Assembly: GCA_905620505.1 (NCBI GenBank) | Contig: CAJQTN010000008.1 | Span: forward strand, 1-58,228 | Origin: an uncultured Pelagibacteraceae bacterium | Lineage (GTDB): Bacteria; Pseudomonadota; Alphaproteobacteria; Pelagibacterales; Pelagibacteraceae | Direction: 5' to 3' | Length of the DNA stretch: 58,228 nucleotides | Shown here: positions 34,521-44,519 of the stretch, in pieces | Layout of the letters: every line of letters starts with the position of its first letter | Numbering within the stretch: the first letter of the stretch is position 1 | Notes under the pieces: model-generated | Told to the model about the DNA's origin: nothing | What the model saw: the letters and a program-made list of their open reading frames with translations, nothing else | Databases searched by the model: none | Made by a program: the position numbers and the translations under genes

Positions 34521-34901
34521 ATGGAAAAAGAAAACTTAATAAAAATAACTGCATTGTTAGTACATGTTGCTAAAGTGGATGAAATTTACAGTGAGAAAGA
34601 AAGAGGAATAATTAAAAGCTTTATTATGTCTTTTTCTTACAATGATAAAGATAGTGAATCTATTTTACAAGACGCGGAAAAACTAGAGTCAGACTCTGTT
34701 CAGTTATTTAATTTTACTAGTACTGTTAAACAAGAATCTTTAGAGGTTAAAACAGAAATCATTGAACATCTATGGAAAATTATTATTTCAGATCAAAGTG
34801 TAGATCAATATGAGTCTAATTTAATGAGACGTATTTGTGGTTTGATTTATTTTCCCGACAAACTATCTGGCGATATTAAACTTAAACTTTTAAATATTTA
34901 A
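34521..34901 (+). CDS. TerB-like tellurite-resistance-family protein
   Basis: 126 residues, all-helical pattern. LVHVAKVDEIYSEKERGII near the N-terminus and HLWKIIISDQSVDQYESNLM in the second half are the paired Asp/Glu motifs of the TerB domain, thought to bind a metal. No other ter genes are present, so tellurite resistance is unlikely to be the role. It sits between a periplasmic phosphatase and a glycosyltransferase, spaced by one and seven bases. Confidence 0.75.
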   Translation: MEKENLIKITALLVHVAKVDEIYSEKERGIIKSFIMSFSYNDKDSESILQDAEKLESDSVQLFNFTSTVKQESLEVKTEIIEHLWKIIISDQSVDQYESNLMRRICGLIYFPDKLSGDIKLKLLNI

Positions 34902-34908
34902 TTAAAAT

Positions 34909-35763
34909 ATGAAAATAATATTTATACTTTTACCATTATACAATGATTGGGAATCACTAACTAAACTAATAAATAAAATTGAAATAAAAGCTAAACAAAA
35001 AATTAAAATTAATCTTTTAATTGTCAATGATAAATCTTATAAGAATTTTAAAATTGGCAACAAAACCAATCAATCAATATCAAGAATTAAGATTATAAAT
35101 TTAAAAAAAAATATAGGCCACGATAGAGCTATCGTCTCAGGTTTGTATTATTTAATAAAAAAAAATATTATTTTTGACTCAGTCATTACAATGGACTCCG
35201 ACGGAGAAGATGATCCCAAATATTTGTCAAAAATTATTAACATGAACCTCAAAAACCCAAATGATATAATAGTTTGTAAAAGAGAAAAAAGAAATGAAAG
35301 TTTAACTTTCAAAACCCTTTACTATATTCATTTGATAGTTACATTTTTTTTTACTTATAAATGGTTAAATCATGGCGGGTATAATTTATTGCCAAAGAAA
35401 ACAATCTTAGCTCTACTTAAATCTAAAACCATATGGGGAAATTATTCGGCTAGCATAGAAAGATTGAAAATAAAAAAAAAATTTCTTAATACAAATAAAG
35501 GTAAAAGGTATTTCGGGCCTTCACAAACTTCTTTTTTAAAACTTTTTTTTCACTCATTGAATATTATGACTGTTTTCAAAGAAAAAATTATTTTAAATGC
35601 ATTTATATATTCATTTTTAATATTTATTTTTTCAGATAAGTCATTTGTACTTTTGACTATGTTAATGATTATTTTTTTATTTATTACCACTGCATTTTAT
35701 TCATTAAGTTTAAGAGAACATGCTAGTTGGAAAAAAAATTTTTTTAAAAATATTTCTTATTAA
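34909..35763 (+). CDS. family 2 glycosyltransferase with C-terminal membrane anchor
   Basis: 284 residues. GT-A fold: LLPLYNDWESL start, the nucleotide-binding VNDKS, GHDRAIVSGL, and the DXD-type Asp96-Ser-Asp98 in MDSDGEDDP. Two hydrophobic helices (about 225-270) anchor the C-terminus. The layout resembles polyprenyl-phosphate sugar synthases (DPM1/GtrB type). Acceptor and sugar unknown; it may work with the large membrane protein at 32073. Confidence 0.85.
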   Translation: MKIIFILLPLYNDWESLTKLINKIEIKAKQKIKINLLIVNDKSYKNFKIGNKTNQSISRIKIINLKKNIGHDRAIVSGLYYLIKKNIIFDSVITMDSDGEDDPKYLSKIINMNLKNPNDIIVCKREKRNESLTFKTLYYIHLIVTFFFTYKWLNHGGYNLLPKKTILALLKSKTIWGNYSASIERLKIKKKFLNTNKGKRYFGPSQTSFLKLFFHSLNIMTVFKEKIILNAFIYSFLIFIFSDKSFVLLTMLMIIFLFITTAFYSLSLREHASWKKNFFKNISY

Positions 35764-35829
35764 AATTTCTTTAATAATTAAGAAAAATATTTTTTCAAAG
35801 ATCATTCCTTAATAAGCCAAGAATAATGT

Positions 35830-38086
<2,257 letters not shown>

Positions 38087-38968
38087 ATGATAAATATATC
38101 AGCGAAGCAACTTAGATACTTCCTTGCGGTTGCTAAGCAAAAAAACTTTCAAAAAGCAGCTGATGAATGTGCAATTTCACAGCCAGCCTTATCTATGAAA
38201 ATTAAAGAGCTCGAAGGCACACTTGGTCAGCTCATTGAAAGAGGAAGTAAGAAATTTTATTTAACTCAAACTGGACAAGCTTTAGTTAATAAAGCAGAAA
38301 ATATTATCCAATCATTTGATGACCTTAAGCACCTGGCAAATAAAGGAGATGGTATTAATCAATTGTCTATTGGTGCAATTCCAACGGTTGCTCCTTATTT
38401 GCTGCCTAAAATTATTAAAACTATTTCTAAACAATACAAAGATATTGTGATTGAACCTAAAGAAGCCGTTACAGATAAATTAGTTTCTTATTTAATTACT
38501 GGAAAAATAGACTTAGCTATTTTAGCTCTTCCAACTTATGAACCTTTATTAACTGAGATACCTCTTTTTGAAGAAGAATTTTTATTAATTCGTCATATAA
38601 ACGATGCAAACAAACCCGTACCAAACAATAAAGAATTAACAAACATGAAATTGCTATTACTTGAAGAAGGACATTGTTTAAGAAGCCAGACACTGTCTTT
38701 TTGTAAAGTAACTTCTGTACCAAAAAATATTATGGAAGGGACCACACTAACAACATTAGTTCAAATGGTTAGTTCGGGTATTGGCGTAACATTAATTCCT
38801 GAAATAGCTGTACCTTTTGAAACAAGGTCAGCTAAAGTTTCAATTAGTAAATTTCAACAACAAAAGCCAAAAAGAACTATAGGTTTAGTTTGGAGAAAAT
38901 CTAATCCATTGTTAAAACAATTTAATGAAATTGCAACTTTATTAAAAAATTTAAATCAAATAAAATAA
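38087..38968 (+). CDS. oxyR: OxyR hydrogen-peroxide-sensing LysR-type regulator
   Basis: 293-residue LTTR. N-terminal winged helix (about 5-64, LRYFLAVAKQKNFQKAADEC, then AISQPALSMKIKELE) and C-terminal effector domain. The redox cysteines are present with the correct spacing: Cys197 and Cys206 in EEGHCLRSQTLSFCK, matching the pair in E. coli OxyR that forms the peroxide-induced disulphide. Divergent from katG, its expected target. The next gene (38974) follows after five bases. Confidence 0.95.
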   Translation: MINISAKQLRYFLAVAKQKNFQKAADECAISQPALSMKIKELEGTLGQLIERGSKKFYLTQTGQALVNKAENIIQSFDDLKHLANKGDGINQLSIGAIPTVAPYLLPKIIKTISKQYKDIVIEPKEAVTDKLVSYLITGKIDLAILALPTYEPLLTEIPLFEEEFLLIRHINDANKPVPNNKELTNMKLLLLEEGHCLRSQTLSFCKVTSVPKNIMEGTTLTTLVQMVSSGIGVTLIPEIAVPFETRSAKVSISKFQQQKPKRTIGLVWRKSNPLLKQFNEIATLLKNLNQIK

Positions 38969-38973
38969 GATAC

Positions 38974-39459
38974 ATGTTTTTTAAAAGATTATTTTCTAAA
39001 AGCAATTTAAAACTTGAAATAAACGATGGTGGTAGAGCTGCAGCTGGCTACAAAGGACAGGCAGGAGATTGCGTTGTGAGATCAATTGCTATTGTAACAG
39101 GTTTTCCTTATCAAAAAGTCTATGATGATTTATTCAAAGCCAATGAAGAGTTTAGAAATACATCAAGAACAAAGCTAGCAAGAAGTTTAAAACAAAAAAA
39201 TGATAGCCCTAGGTCAGGCACACATCGAGTGGTTCTAAAGAAATATCTTGCTCAACTAAACTTCCAGTGGACACCTACGATGTTTGTAGGCCAAGGGTGC
39301 AAAGTACACTTAAAAAAAGAAGAACTACCAAGCGGTACTCTTTTGATTTCTTGTTCTAAGCACATTACTGTAGTAAAAGATGGTATTCTACACGACACAC
39401 ATGACTGCTCTAGAAATGGAACACGTTGTGTTTATGGGTACTGGACAAAACCAAATTAA
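38974..39459 (+). CDS. cysteine-peptidase-like protein (C39/papain-like fold)
   Basis: 161 residues. AGDCVVRSIAIVTG places Cys33 at the start of a helix, as in papain-like enzymes. SKHITVVKDGILHDTHDCS supplies His130 with nearby Asp141 or Asp144. Proteins with this GDCVxRAIA ... HxTxVxDGxxxDT pattern occur in bacteria and phages and are usually annotated only as hypothetical. No signal peptide. It is separated from oxyR by five bases and probably cotranscribed. Peptidase activity is inferred. Confidence 0.65.
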   Translation: MFFKRLFSKSNLKLEINDGGRAAAGYKGQAGDCVVRSIAIVTGFPYQKVYDDLFKANEEFRNTSRTKLARSLKQKNDSPRSGTHRVVLKKYLAQLNFQWTPTMFVGQGCKVHLKKEELPSGTLLISCSKHITVVKDGILHDTHDCSRNGTRCVYGYWTKPN

Positions 39460-39629
39460 TTATTCTTAGGGAGAAAAAAGAAATAAACACTTATTATGTA
39501 CAAATAAGACTTAATTTTTTTTACCATGTACATATCTGTCATTACTCACCTTTTAGTTGTGTCCGGTTACATTTAGTGCTCTTAGGTGTTATATTTACTA
39601 ATATTGTTCATTAAATTTATGGAGGAAAC

Positions 39630-40571
39630 GTGAGATATTTAAAATACCTAGTAACAATAATGGCAGCAATCGCTATTAGTAGTAGTGCTAATTCAGCTGA
39701 AGTAAGAATGGCGAAAGCTGATTGGGACACAGGCTATTTTCAAGCTGAAGTTTATAAACAAGCATTAGAGAAAATGGGCTATACAGTAACCGAGCCAAAA
39801 GCTATGAAACCGTCTGTTTTTTACCTAGCCGCAGCCGCAGGAGACCTTGATTTGTGGGTTAATGGCTGGTTCAGCACTCATGATAATTACATCAAAGAAG
39901 CTAAAGGCAAAGTTAAAGCAGTTGGTAATGTAATGGCAAAAGGTGGGTTGCAAGGCTACCTAGTAGACAAAAAAACTGCTGATAAACTTAGCATCAAAAG
40001 CATAATGGACATCAAGAAACATGCTAAGCAATTTGATTCAAATGGTGACGGAAAAGCAGACATGGTTGCTTGCCCTCCAGGTTGGGGATGTGAAAAAGTA
40101 ATTACTAAACAATTTGCTGAACTTGGCTTAGGTGATTTTATTAATCCAGTACAGGCAGATTATTCAGCTTCAATGGCTGATGTGATCGCAAAATATAAAA
40201 ATGGGAAATCTATTTTATTTTACACATGGACTCCTAATTGGACGGTTGGCACTCTAGAACTTGGTAAAGATGTTGTTTGGATAGAAGTTCCTTACAGTGA
40301 AACTAAATCAGTTAAAGTACCTAATGCAACAAAATCTAAAATTAATATGGGTTTTGGTGCTGATGATATTCGTGCTGCAGCCAATGTTGATTTCTTAAAA
40401 GCTAATCCTAAAATTGAAAAGATGTTAAAAAAAGCATCTATTCCATTAGCGGATGTAGCTGCGCAGAACTTAAAAATGAATGCGGGTGAGAAATCTGAAA
40501 AAGCAATTAAGAAACATGCTTCTGCTTGGATAAAAGCTAATCAAAGCACTTTCGATAGCTGGGTAAAATAA
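39630..40571 (+). CDS. proX: glycine betaine/proline ABC transporter substrate-binding protein
   Basis: 313 residues. GTG start chosen because GGAGG (39621-39625) lies four bases upstream, the best ribosome site in the window. Signal peptide about 1-23 (ANSA cleavage). Trp- and Cys-containing ligand-pocket segments are visible (DLWVNGWFSTH, CPPGWGCEK, YTWTPNWTVG), the aromatic cage of ProX/OpuA-type quaternary-amine binding proteins. It delivers betaine or a related osmolyte to the permease that follows after 17 bases. The 170-base upstream gap shows no riboswitch I can recognise. Confidence 0.92.
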   Translation: MRYLKYLVTIMAAIAISSSANSAEVRMAKADWDTGYFQAEVYKQALEKMGYTVTEPKAMKPSVFYLAAAAGDLDLWVNGWFSTHDNYIKEAKGKVKAVGNVMAKGGLQGYLVDKKTADKLSIKSIMDIKKHAKQFDSNGDGKADMVACPPGWGCEKVITKQFAELGLGDFINPVQADYSASMADVIAKYKNGKSILFYTWTPNWTVGTLELGKDVVWIEVPYSETKSVKVPNATKSKINMGFGADDIRAAANVDFLKANPKIEKMLKKASIPLADVAAQNLKMNAGEKSEKAIKKHASAWIKANQSTFDSWVK

Positions 40572-40588
40572 GTAATTAGATCAGAAAA

Positions 40589-41440
40589 GTGAGTTTAAAA
40601 TTAGCACCTTCTGATTACGAGATCTATTTACCTATAGCCGAATGGATTGAAAAAAATATTAAAGAGTGGTTGTTTATGCAACGACCACTCTTTAAAAAAA
40701 TTTCTGCTCCTATTGATACGGTTCTAAACAGCTTAGAATATTTATTTAACATAATTCCATTTCCCGTTGCTATTTTAATATTTATTTATTTTGCCTATAA
40801 AACTAATGGCTTTAAATTTGCAGCTATGACAGTCGTAGGTTTAGTTTTTATTGACCTTGTAGATCTTTGGAGTGAAAGCATGACAACGCTTGCAATGATT
40901 TTTACTGCTGTAATATTTTGTATAATTATAGGCATACCTCTAGGAATTCTTTGTTCCAGGAGTAAAATATTTGAAACAATAATGAGGCCGATATTAGATG
41001 TTATGCAAACTATTCCTAGCTTTGTATATTTAATACCTGTTGTTATGCTTTTCGGCATAGGACTAACACCCGGAGTTATTGCTACAATAATTTTTGCACT
41101 CCCACCAATCATACGGTTTACCAATTTAGGAATAAGACAAGTAGGTAAAAGTTTTAAAGAGGCCGGATCAAGCTTAGGCCTAACAAAGTTATTAATATTA
41201 ATTAAAATTGAAATACCATTAGCGCTTAAAACTATAATGGCAGGTATAAACCAAACATTAATGTTATCTTTATCTATGGTTGTTATTGCGGCATTAATTG
41301 GCGCTGGTGGCCTTGGACTTACAGTTTATGTTGCTCTAGGAAGATTAGATATTGGATCTGCGGTTATTGGAGGAACGGGTATTGTAATACTGGCTATTAT
41401 ATTAGATAGAATTACACAGAAGCTTATAAACACAAAGTAA
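40589..41440 (+). CDS. proW: glycine betaine/proline ABC transporter permease
   Basis: 283 residues, GTG start. About seven hydrophobic segments, with the binding-protein-dependent permease loop EAGSSLGLTKLLILIKIEIPLALKTI (EAA motif) near residues 190-215 and LGILCSRSKIFETIMRPILDVMQTIP upstream. It forms the membrane channel with ProX. Unusually, no ATPase gene (proV) adjoins: the next gene is convergent and ends one base away. Confidence 0.92.
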   Translation: MSLKLAPSDYEIYLPIAEWIEKNIKEWLFMQRPLFKKISAPIDTVLNSLEYLFNIIPFPVAILIFIYFAYKTNGFKFAAMTVVGLVFIDLVDLWSESMTTLAMIFTAVIFCIIIGIPLGILCSRSKIFETIMRPILDVMQTIPSFVYLIPVVMLFGIGLTPGVIATIIFALPPIIRFTNLGIRQVGKSFKEAGSSLGLTKLLILIKIEIPLALKTIMAGINQTLMLSLSMVVIAALIGAGGLGLTVYVALGRLDIGSAVIGGTGIVILAIILDRITQKLINTK

Positions 41441-42334
41441 TTAAATTAATTTATTAAGCTGTTTAATATGAGCAGGAGTAGTTTCACAACAACCACCAAT
41501 AATCTTTGCTCCAAGTCTTTTAAATCTTTTACACACATTTAGAAATTTTTTTGGATCTAAATCTCTTCTAGTACCTAATTGTACTTTTGGGTTGTTAGAG
41601 TCTGGTTTCCACCCAGCAGGGATGTGTTGAAAAGCATTTATTTTAAAACCAAAAGGTACTTTCATTTTTTTTATATCCTGTCTTATATGATTTAAATTTT
41701 CTGGAGACACACACGCAACAATTATACCAAGAGGTTTATATATTTCTAATTTTTTTACTACAGTAATAAATTTTTCTCCGGAGGGTAGTTTCCCATTTTC
41801 TCTAATATGTATTCCTATTAAAAATTCTTTCCTTAGCGGTGTTATTGATTCAATTCCAAGCTTACACTCTTTTAAGCTGCTCATAACATCAAAATAAAAA
41901 AAATCAACAAAAGGGTTAAGACATTTAGCTTGTTGAAAAAAACTGTCTTTAATAAATTTGAGGTCATTACCTAAATCTGCAAAATAGGTAAAATTTTGAG
42001 GAGGTAAACTACCAGCAATTAAAACTTTTTTTTTAGATTTCTTAACAGCCTTAACTGCAAGTTCACCAGAAATTATATTAAGTTTTTTGAATTCTTTTTC
42101 TAGATTATTTTCGATCAACCTTCGTTTTCTACTTCCAAAACTATTGGTAACTATGACCTCTGCTCCAGCATTAATAAAATCTAAATGTGTATCAACTACA
42201 ATTTTATGATATTTTTTATAAAGTAATGCAGTTGCACCCCAAATTGTACCGTGAGGTTTTATTCCACGATTTAAAAGTTCTTGACCCATTCCTCCATCTA
42301 GTATTCTTGCTGTTTTAAAAAAATCCTTATCCAC
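41441..42334 (-). CDS. homocysteine S-methyltransferase family protein, betaine-dependent type likely
   Basis: 297 residues, GTG start (the codon lies in ...TAGTGGAT...). Zinc ligands of the family are present: Cys208 (IIVACVSPENL) and Cys282/Cys283 (GGCCETTPAHI). The ILDGGMGQELL N-terminus is typical. The enzyme transfers a methyl group to homocysteine to make methionine. It faces the ProXW betaine transporter, so betaine is a reasonable methyl donor; S-methylmethionine is the main alternative. A small membrane protein gene lies 40 bases upstream. Confidence 0.88.
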   Translation of the reverse strand: MDKDFFKTARILDGGMGQELLNRGIKPHGTIWGATALLYKKYHKIVVDTHLDFINAGAEVIVTNSFGSRKRRLIENNLEKEFKKLNIISGELAVKAVKKSKKKVLIAGSLPPQNFTYFADLGNDLKFIKDSFFQQAKCLNPFVDFFYFDVMSSLKECKLGIESITPLRKEFLIGIHIRENGKLPSGEKFITVVKKLEIYKPLGIIVACVSPENLNHIRQDIKKMKVPFGFKINAFQHIPAGWKPDSNNPKVQLGTRRDLDPKKFLNVCKRFKRLGAKIIGGCCETTPAHIKQLNKLI

Positions 42335-42374
42335 TAGCAGTTAAATACTTTATGATTATAATTAGTAATGAAGT

Positions 42375-42554
42375 TTAAATAATTAAATTAAGCTTTGATA
42401 AAATTATAAGAGTGGCAGCGAAAAACGCAAAAAAGCCAAGCCAATACAATATGAGAGTAGTCCAACTACCTTTAGCTATGCCTTGCCATGGCATAAAAGT
42501 GTAAGCAGCCATAGTAACTAAAATTAAAAATAATAAAATATTTGTTAAACTCAT
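42375..42554 (-). CDS. 59-residue membrane miniprotein
   Basis: ATG-initiated ORF with two hydrophobic helices: NILLFLILVTMAAYTF (about 5-20) and TTLILYWLGFFAFFAATLII (about 32-51), joined by a polar loop MPWQGIAKGSW. The balanced Trp/Gly/Pro composition is not what random AT-rich sequence gives. It lies upstream of the methyltransferase gene on the same strand and occupies most of the 42335-42585 gap. No family recognised. Confidence 0.55.
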   Translation of the reverse strand: MSLTNILLFLILVTMAAYTFMPWQGIAKGSWTTLILYWLGFFAFFAATLIILSKLNLII

Positions 42555-42585
42555 CTTAAGATGTATTTATATTAATAAATAAAAA

Positions 42586-43677
42586 ATGCAAATTATGTTT
42601 AAAAAAATATTATTCATCTGTTTTTTTGTCGCTATTAATCAGTCAGTTTTAGCCAATAATTTCAAATTAGAAAAATTAACTAATTTAAACCAACCCTGGA
42701 GTTTAACTTTTATTAATGAAAATGAAATTTTAATTAGCGAGAAATCAGGATCGTTAATTCTATATAACAAGAAAAGTAAAAAAAAATTTTCCATTCATCA
42801 CAATCTTGAATTTAATGATAACGGCCAGGGAGGATTACTAGAGATTCTGAATTTTAAAGATGATATTTATATTTGTTACAGTGAAGATAGAGGGAAAGGA
42901 AAAACCAGTACTTCTATCGCGAAAGCAAAATTTTCAAAATCACATTTAAAATTTAATAATATTTTTCAGGCTCAACCACCTATTAAATCAGACTATCATT
43001 TTGGTTGCCGCATGGTAATTCAAGATGCTCAATATTTATACGCTAGTATTGGCGAAAGAGGTCAGGGCAGTATAGCTCAAGATTCCAGCCAACATCCCGG
43101 AAGTATTATTCGAATTAATTTAGATGGATCTATTCCAAAAAATAATCCAAAATTTGTGAACAAAAATAATTGGTTACCAGAAATCTACCAAATAGGCATT
43201 CGTAATCCTCAAGGAATGACTTTGTCTCCTGCTAACAACAGGATTTATATCTCTAATCACGGTGCACGAGGAGGAGACTTTTTCGGTGAAGTAAAATTTG
43301 CTGAAAATTATGGATGGAAAATTTATTGCTGGGGTGGAATTAATTACACAGGTTTAAAGTGTGGCGATACTCAAAAGTGGGACAAACGTTTTACAAAACC
43401 TTTATATACTTGGGTTCCCTCGATTGCAGTTTCTGCAGTAAAAATATATCAGGGTAGTGAATTTAAAGAATGGAATGGTCAAATTTTGATGACTTCTTTA
43501 AAAGATCAGTCTTTAAGAAAACTAGTATTTAAAAATGAAAATGAAGTTGGGAATGAAAAAGTGCTCTTTAGAAATAAAATTGGTAGAATTAGAGATATCA
43601 AAATTGATCAAAAAGGAAAAATTTTTCTATTGTCAAATGGCGAAGATGCACTTTGGCTTATGAAAAAAAATAATTAA
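42586..43677 (+). CDS. PQQ-dependent aldose sugar dehydrogenase-like protein
   Basis: 363 residues with a signal peptide (about 1-23, ending VLAN); a second ATG at 42595 gives the same export signal. Six-bladed quinoprotein glucose dehydrogenase-B fold, YliI/Asd-like: catalytic His in SDYHFGCRM, SIGERGQGS, SIIRINLDGS, IGIRNPQGM, ISNHGARGGD and AENYGWK. The usual GGDE is GGDF here, and the HFGGR-type motif is HFGCR, so metal or substrate binding may differ. Periplasmic oxidation of an aldose to its lactone is the expected role. Confidence 0.88.
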   Translation: MQIMFKKILFICFFVAINQSVLANNFKLEKLTNLNQPWSLTFINENEILISEKSGSLILYNKKSKKKFSIHHNLEFNDNGQGGLLEILNFKDDIYICYSEDRGKGKTSTSIAKAKFSKSHLKFNNIFQAQPPIKSDYHFGCRMVIQDAQYLYASIGERGQGSIAQDSSQHPGSIIRINLDGSIPKNNPKFVNKNNWLPEIYQIGIRNPQGMTLSPANNRIYISNHGARGGDFFGEVKFAENYGWKIYCWGGINYTGLKCGDTQKWDKRFTKPLYTWVPSIAVSAVKIYQGSEFKEWNGQILMTSLKDQSLRKLVFKNENEVGNEKVLFRNKIGRIRDIKIDQKGKIFLLSNGEDALWLMKKNN

Positions 43678-43685
43678 ATTAATTT

Positions 43686-44489
43686 TTAAATATCCGAAAT
43701 AAATTTTTTTATTTCATTTAATAGTTTTTGGTCATATCGCACCATGTGATCATCATTATCAATAAAATATTTAAACTTAGGTTCGTTTGCTTCTTCGAAT
43801 ACTTTTTTACCCATGGAAAAAGGCACGATACTATCTAATTTTCCATGTAACACTAATAGAGGTGAATTAATATTGGGCAATTTTTTTATTGTTTCATACT
43901 TGTCTTTTAATAAAAACCTAACAGGTAAAACTGGGTAATATTTTTGTGCAAGCTCTACCATAGAGGTAAAAGGAGACTCCAAAATAATTCCTGCTAAATC
44001 TTTATTTTGGGCAGTTTCAATAGCTACAGCTGTACCTAGAGATTCACCGTATAAGATAATATTTTTTTCCTTAACACCTTTTATTTTTAACCAATCTAAA
44101 GTACTTCTTGCGTCCTCGTACAAGCCTTGCTCACTGGGTTGCCCTTGGTTGCCACTAAATCCTCTATAAGCAACAATTAAAAAATTAACATCAAACTTTG
44201 ATAGCTCATTTAATTTATAGTTCCGATTTTTTAGATTTCCAGCATTTCCATGAAAAAAAATTATAGTTTTTTTATTAATTAAATCCTTTTCATGCAGCCA
44301 AGCTTTTAATTTGATCCCATCTTTATTTTGAATAAATATTTCTTTGTAATAAAATTTAATTTCATCTCCCTGATAGCTATTATCCGAAGGATGGTAGAGT
44401 ATATTTCTTTGAAAAAGATAAACATAGGCAAGAATTGTAAGGTAAGTTATTAGACCTAACGAAAGAGAAATATAAAAAAATTTATACAT
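43686..44489 (-). CDS. alpha/beta hydrolase, YfhR/ABHD13-like, membrane-anchored
   Basis: 267 residues. One N-terminal hydrophobic helix (about 5-27) anchors it, then QRNILYHP, oxyanion segment FFHGNAGN, nucleophile Ser150 in YGESLGT, Asp near 218 (HGKLDSIVP) and His near 247 (DDHMV). This is the complete triad and layout of the BEM46/YfhR group, with unknown natural substrate. It is divergent from rmuC across 30 bases. Confidence 0.88.
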   Translation of the reverse strand: MYKFFYISLSLGLITYLTILAYVYLFQRNILYHPSDNSYQGDEIKFYYKEIFIQNKDGIKLKAWLHEKDLINKKTIIFFHGNAGNLKNRNYKLNELSKFDVNFLIVAYRGFSGNQGQPSEQGLYEDARSTLDWLKIKGVKEKNIILYGESLGTAVAIETAQNKDLAGIILESPFTSMVELAQKYYPVLPVRFLLKDKYETIKKLPNINSPLLVLHGKLDSIVPFSMGKKVFEEANEPKFKYFIDNDDHMVRYDQKLLNEIKKFISDI

Positions 44490-44507
44490 TGTTTAACTTA
44501 AAACCGT

Positions 44508-44519
44508 TATAATAGTTAT
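44508..44519 (+). promoter_or_regulatory. -10 box close to the rmuC start, possible leaderless promoter
   Basis: Perfect TATAAT at 44508-44513 with six bases to the ATG at 44520, the same geometry as at 14123-14135. No Shine-Dalgarno is visible. A matching -35 box is not evident. Confidence 0.45.

Noticed and set aside
35764-35829. Weak A-T hairpin between the GT2 gene and katG, considered as a terminator
   Set aside because: Stem of A-T pairs with mismatch; not stable enough to claim.
39460-39629. Possible riboswitch upstream of proX, and a 62-codon frame (39426-39614)
   Set aside because: No recognisable glycine, SAM or other aptamer core could be traced by eye, and the frame overlaps the preceding gene without protein-like features.
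42335-42400. SAM-V/SAM-II type riboswitch before the homocysteine methyltransferase, as known in SAR11
   Set aside because: I could not find the pseudoknot pattern; the region is mostly the end of the small membrane protein gene.
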